64,000 nt of DNA from JAICYJ01 sp038212095. Lineage in GTDB: Bacteria > Actinomycetota > Thermoleophilia > Gaiellales > JAICJC01. The position numbers and the translations under genes are program-made. The notes beneath the pieces are model-generated. The model searched no databases and was not told the DNA's origin. It was given only the letters and a program-made list of their open reading frames with translations. The stretch lies in NCBI GenBank assembly GCA_038212095.1, contig JBBQUW010000001.1, positions 115,276 to 179,275 of the forward strand, in the 5' to 3' direction. Positions 33,524-42,227 of the stretch are shown here, piece after piece (within the stretch, counting starts at the first letter, position 1; each line of letters begins with the position of its first letter).

Positions 33524-35134
33524 CTACGCGGCCGGCTGTTGCTGCTCCCCGACGTGCAGCACGCGATCGCGCCCGGTCGCCTTGGCGCGATACAGCGCGG
33601 CGTCGGCCTGCGCGATCAGTTCGCTGCGCTCGTCGGCGTCGTCGGGATAGACAGCCCACCCGATCGAGGCCGATAGCCTTCGACCAACCACGGGCTCGAC
33701 CCCCAGCGCCTTGACCGCCTCTCGGGCGCGTTCCAGCAGCTCGATCACCCCCGACGGATCACCCGTCTCGAGGATCAGTGCGAACTCCTCACCGCCCACC
33801 CGGAACACGCGATCCGACCCGCGCAGCGCGCTGCGGATCGCCTCGCCCGCACGGCGAAGCACGGTATCCCCTTCAGGGTGTCCGAACGAGTCGTTGACCA
33901 GCTTGAAGTGATCGAGGTCGATCATCGCCAGCGAGAAGCCCAGCCCCCGCCGCTTGGAGAGGCTCACCCTGCGCCGCAGCTCGGCCTCGAAGGCGCGGCG
34001 ATTGGGCAGCCCGGTCAGCGCATCGTGGCCGGCCGCTCGCTCCAGATCCTCCTGCCGCAGCACCGTGCGCCACAGCGCCGCCAGGTGGCCCAGCAACAGA
34101 TCGAGCGCGTGATGGTCGTGCTCGTCGCCTCGCTCCGATGCGAAGCAGACAGAGACGTGCAGACCCTCGCCGGCGTCGTCGACCTCGACCGCCAAGCGGG
34201 GCTGGCCGTGGGATCCATGGGCCGGAGCGGCGCCCTCGGTGACCATGAAGCAGGTGGCGCCGATCGCGTCCTTTGGTGCCATGTGGGCGAAGCCGATCAG
34301 CTGGCTGCGCGTCGCTGCGCTCTTCGCGCGCACGCTCCATGCCAGCACCGCCTCGATCTGGTTGCTCCAGTGCGCCTCGCGCTCGCGGCGCGCGTCCGCC
34401 TCGCCGGCCAGCGTGAACGCGCGACGCAGCAGTCTCACACCGCCCGCAAACAGGATCATGAGACCGAGCAGCGTCGCCACCTGCCGCACCACGTCGGCGA
34501 TGTGCGCCCGCTGCCGGGTGGCGGCCAGCGCGATCCGGGAGCTGTCGGTCAGCGTCGCCTCAAGTTGGCCGAGCCGGCGCTGGATGGCTGGTACCGCGGC
34601 CGCCGACGGAGCCTGCGTGGCCGTCTGGCCGCCACGACCGGTCGACCGCGCCCCCACGAACAGGCCGACACGTGTGTTCCACGACGTGATCGCGGACACC
34701 GCGTTGTTCATCAGGGCACCCTCTGCGCCGCTGACGCCGGCATCTCGTGCCGCCTGTTTCAGCGCCGCGAGGTTCGCCTCGGTGGCGACGTCGTCAGCCG
34801 AGAACTGACTGGCATAGCGGGTGTCGCCCGATAGCTGAAAGCCGAGCACGTCGGTGGCCTGCGTCTGCACCGAGGCCTGCAGCCGCGCCACGGCGATCTG
34901 CGCGTTGGTGGTTGCCTGTGATCGTTGGGCGGCGCTGTCGCGATAGTGCGAGGCCAGCACGCTGGCGAGGGCGACGAACAGCAGCACGCCAACCGACGCG
35001 GCGATCCAGAGCAGCGCGAAACGGCGGATCTGCGCAGAGATCCGCTCGAACTCGCGCACGGCGGGCCGATCCGCGCGCGCAGAGGCGGGGGACTTCATGC
35101 TCTCAGCATCGCCGTCCGGGGCCATCACCAGCAT
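33524..35134 (-). CDS. Membrane-bound diguanylate cyclase (GGDEF)
   Basis: A 536-aa protein with two membrane helices (LLWIAASVGVLLFVALASVL at about 40-60 and VVRQVATLLGLMILFAGG at about 215-235) enclosing a helical extracellular sensor of the CHASE/4HB kind, a GAF-like region (about 270-370) and a C-terminal GGDEF domain: HDALTGLPNRRAFE, and the active site FRVGGEEFALIL (GGEEF). No RxxD product-inhibition site is evident. It makes c-di-GMP, which the PilZ protein at 26100 could sense. Confidence 0.85.
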   Translation of the reverse strand: MLVMAPDGDAESMKSPASARADRPAVREFERISAQIRRFALLWIAASVGVLLFVALASVLASHYRDSAAQRSQATTNAQIAVARLQASVQTQATDVLGFQLSGDTRYASQFSADDVATEANLAALKQAARDAGVSGAEGALMNNAVSAITSWNTRVGLFVGARSTGRGGQTATQAPSAAAVPAIQRRLGQLEATLTDSSRIALAATRQRAHIADVVRQVATLLGLMILFAGGVRLLRRAFTLAGEADARREREAHWSNQIEAVLAWSVRAKSAATRSQLIGFAHMAPKDAIGATCFMVTEGAAPAHGSHGQPRLAVEVDDAGEGLHVSVCFASERGDEHDHHALDLLLGHLAALWRTVLRQEDLERAAGHDALTGLPNRRAFEAELRRRVSLSKRRGLGFSLAMIDLDHFKLVNDSFGHPEGDTVLRRAGEAIRSALRGSDRVFRVGGEEFALILETGDPSGVIELLERAREAVKALGVEPVVGRRLSASIGWAVYPDDADERSELIAQADAALYRAKATGRDRVLHVGEQQQPAA

Positions 35135-35168
35135 CCCCCGGAGGCGGTATTGGAGCGATTCTGGTTGG

Positions 35169-35873
35169 CTACGGAGCCTTGCGGTCGTTCGCGACGAACG
35201 CGTCGTGGGTCACCGGCATGCAGCGCGCAAACAGGCGCTCCACGGCGTCGGCGTAGCGACGAATCTCGCGCTGTGCGGTCTCTGCGTTGCGCAGCGAGAC
35301 GAAGTTCATCAGGCTGCGGGCGTTGATCGTCCAGTAGAACTGGGTGTAGATCGCGACCGGCAGCACGTTGCGTGCGATCTCCTTGGCGATGCCCTGCTCG
35401 ATCAGCTCCTGATAGGTCGAGTAGGCCTGTTCGTAGATCGCCCGCTGAGACTCGCGAACACGCTCCGCGAGTGGGCCATCGACCTGTTCGAAGGTGTACG
35501 CGCCGGGCTTGCCGACCTGGGTGCGGACATCCTCGAGCTCGGGCACGTAGAACTCGGGCTCGAGCTGGGAGTAGCGCGCCGACCACTCGTTGAACGAGCC
35601 GATCCGATGGCGCTGCCACTCGCGGCAGACGAATATCGGGCACTTGACGTGGAAGCGAAACGCGTTGTGCTCGAACGGCGTGCCGTGGCGCTCGCGCATC
35701 AGGAACCGGATCAGGCCATGGTCGCGCTCGTCCAACTCGTCGGCGTGCTGCGCGAACGAGACGCGGGCGGCGTTCACCACCGAGAGGTCGTCAGCCATCG
35801 CGGCGTCGAGCCGTACGAAGCCGTGGTCGAGGACGTCGATCTGATCAAGGTGGGCGGAGGTGCTGTCGACCAT
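35169..35873 (-). CDS. thyX: Flavin-dependent thymidylate synthase
   Basis: A 234-aa protein with the ThyX signature RHRIGSFNEWSARYS, the dUMP/FAD-binding RERHGTPFEHNAF and NARSLMNFVSLR. It makes dTMP with FAD and methylene-tetrahydrofolate in place of ThyA. The start at ATG 35873 (MVDSTSAHLDQIDVLD) is supported by TATGCT upstream. Single gene, typical in actinobacteria. Confidence 0.9.
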   Translation of the reverse strand: MVDSTSAHLDQIDVLDHGFVRLDAAMADDLSVVNAARVSFAQHADELDERDHGLIRFLMRERHGTPFEHNAFRFHVKCPIFVCREWQRHRIGSFNEWSARYSQLEPEFYVPELEDVRTQVGKPGAYTFEQVDGPLAERVRESQRAIYEQAYSTYQELIEQGIAKEIARNVLPVAIYTQFYWTINARSLMNFVSLRNAETAQREIRRYADAVERLFARCMPVTHDAFVANDRKAP

Positions 35874-35919
35874 CGTCACGCTCCAAGCATACGTCGCCAG
35901 CCGGTCGGGATCGCCAGCC

Positions 35920-36639
35920 TCAGCGCAGCAGCCGGCCGCCGTCCACAATCAGGTTCTGGCCGGTGAAGAAGTCGGCCTCGATGCAGTAGCGGATCGCCTG
36001 GGCGACGTCGGTGGGGTCGCCCATCCGGCCCAGCACCGTCTCCTCGCTATCTCCGGTGACGCCGTCTGGCATCAGCACCGGGCCGGGCGCCACGCCGCAC
36101 ACCCGCACCCCCTCGTCGCCCCAGTCGGCGGCCAGGCACTTGACCAGCTGGATCAGCGCCGCCTTGGCCGCGCAGTGGGCGGCGAACCGCGGCCAGGCCT
36201 GGATGCCGGCCACGTCGGTGATGGCGACGATCACGCCGCCATCGCCGCGCATCTGCCTGTAGGCGGCCTGGGCGGCGAACATGAATCCCTTGGCGGTCGA
36301 GTCGAGCGCTGCATCCCACAGCTGCTCGTCGACATCCTCGGCCGCGCGCGGCTCGAAGCCGCCAGACGGCGCGTGGACGTACACGTCCAGCCCACCCAGC
36401 TGCTCGGCCACCCGTTCGACTAGCGACCGCATCTGCGCGGGCTGGGTGGCGTCGGCCTGTACCAGCGCCGTTCGCACCCCCAGCGCTTCGATGGCGGACG
36501 CCGTCTCGTGGGCGGCGTCCTCGGAGCTGTGGTAGCTGATGCCGACGTCGGCGCCGGCTGCCGCCAAGTCGAGCGCCACGGCCCGGCCGACGCGGTGCGC
36601 GCCCGCCGCCACCAGCACGCGCGCTCCCTTGATCCTCAT
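35920..36639 (-). CDS. Short-chain dehydrogenase lacking the catalytic tyrosine
   Basis: A 239-aa SDR: coenzyme region GARVLVAAGAHRVGRAVALD, NNAG-like YVHAPSG, and a C-terminal TGQNLIVDGGRLL. At the active site the usual YxxxK reads HCAAK (FAAHCAAKAALIQL), with His in place of Tyr, encoded CAC. The Ser equivalent is in VAITDVAG (Thr-Asp). It may be a non-catalytic or altered member of the FabG/pteridine-reductase-like group. Expressed alone, about 46 bp upstream of thyX on the same strand. Confidence 0.75.
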   Translation of the reverse strand: MRIKGARVLVAAGAHRVGRAVALDLAAAGADVGISYHSSEDAAHETASAIEALGVRTALVQADATQPAQMRSLVERVAEQLGGLDVYVHAPSGGFEPRAAEDVDEQLWDAALDSTAKGFMFAAQAAYRQMRGDGGVIVAITDVAGIQAWPRFAAHCAAKAALIQLVKCLAADWGDEGVRVCGVAPGPVLMPDGVTGDSEETVLGRMGDPTDVAQAIRYCIEADFFTGQNLIVDGGRLLR

Positions 36640-36741
36640 CCGCTTGCCGCCACGTCCGTCAACGCTTGGCGTGGTGCGATTCCGAGCGCGTCCATGCGGG
36701 TATGCTAACCACCTCTACAAGGATAGAAGGAGTGAGCAACG

Positions 36742-37365
36742 ATGGCCTATGAAGTCCCTGCGCTTCCCTATGACTACAGCGCCCTGGAGCCGCACATCGA
36801 CGAGCAGACGATGCGGATCCACCACGACAAGCATCACCAGGCATATGTCGACAAGGCCAACGCCGCGCTGGAGGGCACCGAGTGGGCCGACCGCCCCGTC
36901 GAGGACGTGTTGAAGAACCTCTCCTCGCTGCCCGCCGAGAAGCAGGGCCCTGTCCGCAACAATGCAGGCGGCCACGCCAACCACAGCCTGTTTTGGACGG
37001 TGCTCGGCCCGGACGGCGGCGGATCGCCCTCGGGTGAGCTCGGCGATGCCGTCAACGCCGCCTTCGGCAGCGTCGATGCGTTGAAGACGGCGATGAGCGA
37101 CGCCGGCGTCAACCGCTTCGGCTCGGGCTGGTCGTGGCTGGTGGTCGACGGCGGCGAGCTGAAGGTGATCAGCACCGCCAACCAGGACTCCCCCCTGTCG
37201 GAGGGCAAGACGCCGATCCTCGGCATCGACGTGTGGGAGCACGCCTACTACCTAAAGTACCAGAATCGCCGGCCCGATTATCTGGCCGCGATCTGGAACG
37301 TGGTCGACTGGAACGCCGTCGCCGAGCGCTATTCCTCGGCCCGGTCGGCAGCGGCCACCGCCTGA
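36742..37365 (+). CDS. sodA: Fe/Mn superoxide dismutase
   Basis: A 207-aa protein with the metal ligands of the family: His27 in MRIHHDKHHQ, the second His in GGHANHSLFW, Asp and His in GIDVWEHAYYLKY. GGGSPSGELGDAV and WSWLVV are typical. Cytoplasmic. TATGCT (36701-36706) is the -10 and AAGGAG (36727-36732) the ribosome-binding site; a strong hairpin terminator follows. Confidence 0.9.
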   Translation: MAYEVPALPYDYSALEPHIDEQTMRIHHDKHHQAYVDKANAALEGTEWADRPVEDVLKNLSSLPAEKQGPVRNNAGGHANHSLFWTVLGPDGGGSPSGELGDAVNAAFGSVDALKTAMSDAGVNRFGSGWSWLVVDGGELKVISTANQDSPLSEGKTPILGIDVWEHAYYLKYQNRRPDYLAAIWNVVDWNAVAERYSSARSAAATA

Positions 37366-37380
37366 CGACAACGGCATCAC

Positions 37381-37411
37381 GGCGGGGGTGGCGACGATCG
37401 CCGCCCCCGCC
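37381..37411. terminator. Strong hairpin after sod
   Basis: GGCGGGGGTGGCGA pairs with TCGCCGCCCCCGCC through a 14-bp stem (one G-T pair) with a 3-nt loop. No T-run follows, as is common in high-GC actinobacteria. It separates sod from the glycosyltransferase operon. Confidence 0.6.
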
Positions 37412-37437
37412 GCGTCACTTCTCGGGGGAGGAGCGGT

Positions 37438-38715
37438 GTGAGCGCGAAGACGGTGGTGTTCTTTCCGGAGGGCGCGTTTGGGCCGACCAACAACTGCGTC
37501 GGCATCGGCGAGCAGCTGAAGGCGCGCGGCCATCGGGTCGTGTTCATCCTCGAGGAGTCGTTCGCCGGCACGCTGGAGGCCCGTGGCTTTGAGGAGCGCC
37601 TGATGCGGCTGGGTCCGGCTGCCGCGGTGGAGGAGGCGCCGGGCCAGTTCTGGAAGGACTTCATCCGCGAGACGGCGCCCGTCTTTCGTACGCCAACCAT
37701 CGAGCAGCTGGAGTCGTTCATCGCGCCCACCTGGCAGGCTCTGCTGGACGGATCACGGCACGTCGAGCCGCGCCTCAAGGAGATCTTCGCGGAGCTGCAG
37801 CCGGACGTGATCGTCGAGGACAACGTGGTTGGATTCCCAGCCGTGCTCACGGCCGGCGTGCCCTGGGTGCGGATCGTCTCGTGCAATCCCTGCGAGCTGA
37901 AGGACGCCAACCTGCCCCCCACCTTCTCGGGCTATCCGACCGCCGATCGCGCCGGCTGGGCTGCTTTCCGGGCTGAGTACGATCGCACACATCGCGCGAT
38001 GTGGCAGCAGTTCGACGAGTTCGTGCGCGAACAGGGCGCGCCCGGGCTGGCCGATCTGGAGTTCATCCACACCTCACCCCACCTGAACCTGTACCTGTAC
38101 CCGCAGGCCGCCGACTACCCACGCGCGCAGCCGCTCGGCGAGAGCTGGCACAGGCTGGGATCGTGCGTGCGGCAGGCCGATGGGGTGTTCGCGATCCCCG
38201 ATGCGCTGCGCGATCGCGAGGGCGCGCTGATCTACCTCTCGCTGGGATCTCTGGCGTCGGCCGACGTGGCGCTGATGGAGCGTCTCGTCGAGACGCTGGC
38301 GGACGTGCCGCACCGGTTCATCGTCTCCAAGGGCCCGCAGCACGACCAGTACCATCTGGCCGACAACATGTGGGGCGAGGAGTTCCTGCCCCAGCCCGCG
38401 ATCCTGCCACTGGTCGACCTGGTGATCACCCACGGCGGCAACAACACCACCACGGAGTGCTTCCACCACGGCAGGCCGATGATCGCGATGCCGGTGTTCT
38501 GGGATCAGTACGACAATGCCCAGCGCGTGGACGAGACCGGGTTCGGCGTGCGGCTGCCCACCTACTCGTTCGCCCCCGCCGAGCTGCACGGCGCGATCGA
38601 CAGGCTGCTGGCCGATCGGGCACTCCACGACCGGATGGCGACGATCGCGCGCGGTCTCCAGGCCGATCCGGGTTCCGCCACAGCGGCCGACCTGATTGAC
38701 CGTCTCGCTTCCTGA
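37438..38715 (+). CDS. MGT-type glycosyltransferase (GT1)
   Basis: A 425-aa GT-B fold enzyme. N-terminal acceptor domain begins KTVVFFPEGAFGPTNNCVGI; C-terminal donor domain has LIYLSLGSLASADVALMERL and the sugar-nucleotide motif LVDLVITHGGNNTTTECFHH GRPMI region typical of macrolide and UDP-glucuronosyl transferases. GTG 37438 follows GGGGGAGGAGCG. Transfers sugar to a small lipophilic acceptor; acceptor unknown. Start of a four-gene overlapping operon. Confidence 0.8.
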   Translation: MSAKTVVFFPEGAFGPTNNCVGIGEQLKARGHRVVFILEESFAGTLEARGFEERLMRLGPAAAVEEAPGQFWKDFIRETAPVFRTPTIEQLESFIAPTWQALLDGSRHVEPRLKEIFAELQPDVIVEDNVVGFPAVLTAGVPWVRIVSCNPCELKDANLPPTFSGYPTADRAGWAAFRAEYDRTHRAMWQQFDEFVREQGAPGLADLEFIHTSPHLNLYLYPQAADYPRAQPLGESWHRLGSCVRQADGVFAIPDALRDREGALIYLSLGSLASADVALMERLVETLADVPHRFIVSKGPQHDQYHLADNMWGEEFLPQPAILPLVDLVITHGGNNTTTECFHHGRPMIAMPVFWDQYDNAQRVDETGFGVRLPTYSFAPAELHGAIDRLLADRALHDRMATIARGLQADPGSATAADLIDRLAS

Positions 38716-39910
38716 AGCCTCGGCGCTGTCCGAGGAGATCGCCGGGGCGCGCTGGTACGGCGGCAAGGGCGCAACCATCACCGCGATCGGCGAGGTTGAC
38801 CGGCTGGAGCTGGGCGACGAGGCAGCGCTGCATGTCCTGCGGATCGAGTGCGAGACGCGGCCGCCGGAGCACTATCTGTATCTGACCGGCGAGCGGCGTC
38901 TGGCGGGTGCGGTGCTCGAGCGGATCCTGGCGGGTACGCGATCGGGCGAGTGGTCGTTTGAGCCCGGCGTGGTGCTGCCCGGCCTGATTCCCGCCGAGCG
39001 CAGCCAGCGCCCGATCGGCATCGACCAGTCGAACACGACGCTGGTGATCGGCGAGCGGCTGGCGCTGAAGCTGTACCGGCGGCTGGAACCGGGCCCGCAT
39101 CCGGACATCGAGATCGGCCGCTATCTGACCGAGCGGGCCAGCGTTGCGTTCGTGCCGGCGTACGCCGGCTGTGTTCGCTGGGGCGACCACGCGGTGGCGA
39201 TGCTGCAAGCGTACGTGTCGGCTGCGGAGGATGGCTGGACGTGGGCGGCGGCGGCCGTGCTGGCGGACGAGACGGCCGACTTCGGGCGGCTGGGCAGCAA
39301 CACCGCGACCCTTCATCGGGCGCTCGCGCAGTTCGAGGCGCGTCAGGCGACTGCCGAGGAGATGCGCGGGTGGCGACGCTCGGCGGACGCGCAGCTCGAT
39401 CGCGTGTTCGAGCTGGTGGGTGGTGAGACCGGGCAGGAGCTGCGCGGCTTCGAGCCGCGGCTGCGAGCCGAGTTCGAGCGGCTGGAGCTGGCCTCGCCGC
39501 CCTTGCTGACCCGCGTTCACGGTGATTATCACATCGGTCAGATCCTGCGTTCGGCCGATGGTCTGCGGGTGGTCGATTTCGAGGGCGAGCCGACCAAGCG
39601 GCTGGCCGAGCGCAACGCGCTGGGTGTGCCGCTGCGCGACGTCGCGGCGATGCTGCGCTCGTTTGACCACCTCGCCCGCCACGTCGACCGCGATCTGCGG
39701 CCGGGCACCGGGCTCGAGATCGAGCGATGGATCGTCGCCGCCCGTGGCGCCTTCCTTGATGCCTACGGCGCCCACGATCCGCAGCTGCTGCGCGCGCTGG
39801 AGGTCGAGAAGGAGAGCTATGAGTTCATCTACGCCGCCACCTTCCTGCCGGAGTGGATGTACGCAGCGATGGGCGGGATGCGCTGGCTGATGGGGGCTCG
39901 GGCGCGATGA
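38696..39910 (+). CDS. Maltokinase-like protein
   Basis: A 404-aa protein with the N-terminal cap YGGKGATITAI, the maltokinase aligned block GIDQSNTTLVIGERLALKLY, and kinase motifs RVHGDYHIGQILRS (catalytic loop) and RVVDFEGEP (metal-binding DFE). This group makes maltose 1-phosphate for glycogen or alpha-glucan synthesis via GlgE. TTG 38696 overlaps the glycosyltransferase by 20 bp. No glgE or treS is in the window, so its substrate may differ. Confidence 0.75.
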   Translation: MTVSLPEASALSEEIAGARWYGGKGATITAIGEVDRLELGDEAALHVLRIECETRPPEHYLYLTGERRLAGAVLERILAGTRSGEWSFEPGVVLPGLIPAERSQRPIGIDQSNTTLVIGERLALKLYRRLEPGPHPDIEIGRYLTERASVAFVPAYAGCVRWGDHAVAMLQAYVSAAEDGWTWAAAAVLADETADFGRLGSNTATLHRALAQFEARQATAEEMRGWRRSADAQLDRVFELVGGETGQELRGFEPRLRAEFERLELASPPLLTRVHGDYHIGQILRSADGLRVVDFEGEPTKRLAERNALGVPLRDVAAMLRSFDHLARHVDRDLRPGTGLEIERWIVAARGAFLDAYGAHDPQLLRALEVEKESYEFIYAATFLPEWMYAAMGGMRWLMGARAR

Positions 39911-40842
39911 ACAGCGACGGCTTTCTGGCCGACATCCTGACCGAGCCCGAGGCGCTGCGCCGCGTCGCGGACGAGCTGGCTGGGGCGGGGCTGGAGCGGT
40001 TGTTGGATGCGCCCCGGGTGCTGTTCATCGGCATGGGCAGCTCGCGCTACGCCGCCGATACAGCGGTCGCGGAGCTTCGCAGCCGGGGGGTGGATGCGTA
40101 CTCGGAGCTCGCGTCGACGGGCGCGCCCCAGCCACCCTCTGCGGAAACCGTGGCCGTGCTGATCTCGGCTTCGGGAGGCTCGCAGGAGACGATCGACGCG
40201 TTGCACAGGCATACCGGGACGAGCCGGGTGGTGGCGATGACGAACAGTCCGTCCAGCGCGCTTGCCACTGCCGCTGACGAGGCGATCGACGTGCGGGCGG
40301 GAGCGGAGCAGGGCGGCATCGCGTGCCGCAGTTTCGCATGCACACAGGCCGTTCTGGCACTGATGTGCGGCGCCGACGGCGAGCAGTTGGTGCGGGCCGG
40401 CGCGGCCGCGCGCGAGTTGATCGACAGCCGCGAGGCGTGGCTGGGGCCGCTTGCCGACCTGGTCGAGGGCCGAACCGGGGTGTGGGTGTCGGGGCCGGCC
40501 GAGCGGTTCGGCTCGGTCCAGCAGTCGGCGCTGATGCTGCGCGAGGCGCCCCGCATCATCGCCGACGCCTGCGAGACCGGCGACTGGCTGCACGTCGACC
40601 TCTACCTCACCAAGCGCCCGGGCTACGCGCTGCTACTGCTGCCCGGCTCGCGGTACGACGATGAGCTGCTGGGATGGCGTGATCAGCGCTCGTTCGAGGT
40701 GGTCTCGGTGGGGCGCGAGCTGGCGGGCGCGTCGATGGCGGTGCCATTCGCGGGCGCGGAGGAGCACCTGACGGCGGCGCTGGTGGAGACGATCGTGGCC
40801 GAGCTGCTGGCGGCCGAGCTGTGGCGGCGGCACCCGATCTGA
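39907..40842 (+). CDS. SIS-domain sugar isomerase/regulator
   Basis: A 311-aa protein with two SIS domains: RVLFIGMGSSRYAADTAVAE and VAVLISASGGSQETIDALHR in the first, VWVSGPAERFGSVQQSALML in the second. The layout is that of the isomerase half of GlmS or of AgaS. Phosphosugar binding is likely; the reaction is unknown. Overlaps the kinase stop (ATGA) and the next start (TGATG). Confidence 0.75.
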   Translation: MNSDGFLADILTEPEALRRVADELAGAGLERLLDAPRVLFIGMGSSRYAADTAVAELRSRGVDAYSELASTGAPQPPSAETVAVLISASGGSQETIDALHRHTGTSRVVAMTNSPSSALATAADEAIDVRAGAEQGGIACRSFACTQAVLALMCGADGEQLVRAGAAARELIDSREAWLGPLADLVEGRTGVWVSGPAERFGSVQQSALMLREAPRIIADACETGDWLHVDLYLTKRPGYALLLLPGSRYDDELLGWRDQRSFEVVSVGRELAGASMAVPFAGAEEHLTAALVETIVAELLAAELWRRHPI

Positions 40843-41498
40843 TGCGACCGCCCCTTGTCACCGGCGATGATGGACTCGCGCGCTGCTGGTGGGGCGCGTC
40901 GACGCCCGACTACCAGTGCTATCACGATCGGGAGTGGGGCCGGCCGGTGACCGACGACCACGGTCTGTACGAGCGGCTGACGCTGGAGGCGTTTCAGTCG
41001 GGGTTGTCGTGGCTGACGATCCTGCGTAAGCGCGAGGGCTTCCGGGCGGCGTTCGCCGGCTTCGAGATCGAGCGGGTGGCGGCGTTCGGCGACCGCGACG
41101 TCGAGCGGCTGATGATGGACGCCTCGATCGTGCGCAACCGGCTCAAGATCGACGCCGCGATAGCCAATGCACGGGCGGTGGCGGCGATGCACCGGGCCGG
41201 CGAGTCGCTGGCGGAGGTGGTGTGGGCGCAGCGGTCGGCCGCCCCGTTGCCGGTGCCGGCCACGCTGGCTGACCTGCCGGCGGCGACGGAGGGATCGAAG
41301 CTGCTGGCGAAGGAGCTGAAGGCGCGCGGCTTCCGCTTCGTCGGACCCACCACGATGTATGCCGCGATGCAGGCGTGCGGCGTTGTCAACGACCACCTTC
41401 TGGGCTGCTGCGTGCGCGACGGCGTCGAATCACGGCGTTCTCACATAACGGTCACGGCGGCGGTACCAGGGGTCAGACCCCTCCCACATGGCGGTTGA
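40842..41498 (+). CDS. tag: DNA-3-methyladenine glycosylase I
   Basis: A 218-aa protein with the TagI zinc ligands (Cys in ARCWWG, His in CYHDREWG, His and Cys in VNDHLLGCC) and the pocket TLEAFQSGLSWLTILRKREG. It removes 3-methyladenine from DNA. The conserved protein ends near residue 190; the last 25 or so residues are translated from the repeat-containing DNA beyond (41468-41482 lies inside the frame), so the tail is probably not functional. Confidence 0.85.
   Translation: MRPPLVTGDDGLARCWWGASTPDYQCYHDREWGRPVTDDHGLYERLTLEAFQSGLSWLTILRKREGFRAAFAGFEIERVAAFGDRDVERLMMDASIVRNRLKIDAAIANARAVAAMHRAGESLAEVVWAQRSAAPLPVPATLADLPAATEGSKLLAKELKARGFRFVGPTTMYAAMQACGVVNDHLLGCCVRDGVESRRSHITVTAAVPGVRPLPHGG
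41468..41482. repeat. GGGGTCAGACCCC repeat, unit 1
   Basis: AGGGGTCAGACCCCT is a 15-nt palindrome that falls inside the last codons of tag. Confidence 0.8.
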
Positions 41499-41558
41499 CA
41501 CGTCCGTCACACCCTCTGCGCACGCGTCACGGCCGACCCCCGACGGTGTCACGCGGGC

Positions 41559-41585
41559 CGTGAGAGGGGTCTGACCCCTCTCACG
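41559..41585. repeat. GGGGTCTGACCCC repeat, unit 2
   Basis: CGTGAGAGGGGTC-T-GACCCCTCTCACG is a perfect 13-bp inverted repeat around one base. It is the longest unit of the cluster and may act as a terminator between tag and pgsA. Confidence 0.85.
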
Positions 41586-41662
41586 CCGTCGTTCACACGA
41601 TTGGTGCACGATCCGCACACGCGTCGCGGGGAGCGTACGGGGGTGTCGCGTGGGCCGTTGGA

Positions 41663-41675
41663 GGGGTCTGACCCC
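41663..41675. repeat. GGGGTCTGACCCC repeat, unit 3
   Basis: GGGGTCTGACCCC without extended arms. With unit 2 it belongs to an imperfect tandem duplication of about 60 bp (about 41524-41579 and 41618-41675), sharing TGTC(A/G)CG(C/T)GGGCCGT. Confidence 0.8.
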
Positions 41676-41699
41676 GCTCGCCGCGGTAGGCTGTCGGCC

Positions 41700-42227
41700 G
41701 TGACGCTGCCGAATTGGCTCTCGCTCGGACGCATCGTGTTGATCCCGGTGTTCATGGTCGCGCTGCTCGGCAACGTGTCGCACGGCGACCTGGTCGCCGT
41801 GATCGTCTTCAGCGTCGCCGCGGCAACCGACTCGCTGGACGGCTATCTGGCCCGCTCGCGGCAGGCCATCACGACCATCGGCAAGCTGCTCGACCCGTTG
41901 GCCGACAAGCTGCTCGTCTCGGCCGCACTGATCTCGCTCGTCGAGCTCGATCGGCTGGCGGCCTGGGTGGCGATGGTCATCATCGCCCGCGAGTTTGCCG
42001 TCACCGGACTTCGCCTGATCGCCGCCGCCCAGAATGTGGTCATCGCCGCGTCGCCGTGGGGCAAGATCAAGACCACGTTCCAGGTCGCGGCGATCATCGC
42101 GCTGATCCTGGACGACCCGCCGCACACCGTCACCACGGTGCTGGTTGCCTGCGCGGTCGCCGTCACGATCTGGTCCGGCATCGAGTACTTTCTCGGCAGC
42201 CGTGACGTGCTGCGGGCACCGGCGTGA
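41700..42227 (+). CDS. pgsA: Phosphatidylglycerophosphate synthase
   Basis: A 175-aa membrane enzyme with the CDP-alcohol phosphotransferase motif SLDGYLARSRQAITTIGKLL followed by DPLADKLL. It joins CDP-diacylglycerol and glycerol 3-phosphate. GTG 41700 has TAGGCT 7 nt upstream and overlaps no repeat. Followed by plsY with GTGA overlap, so both phospholipid genes are coupled. Confidence 0.85.
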   Translation: MTLPNWLSLGRIVLIPVFMVALLGNVSHGDLVAVIVFSVAAATDSLDGYLARSRQAITTIGKLLDPLADKLLVSAALISLVELDRLAAWVAMVIIAREFAVTGLRLIAAAQNVVIAASPWGKIKTTFQVAAIIALILDDPPHTVTTVLVACAVAVTIWSGIEYFLGSRDVLRAPA

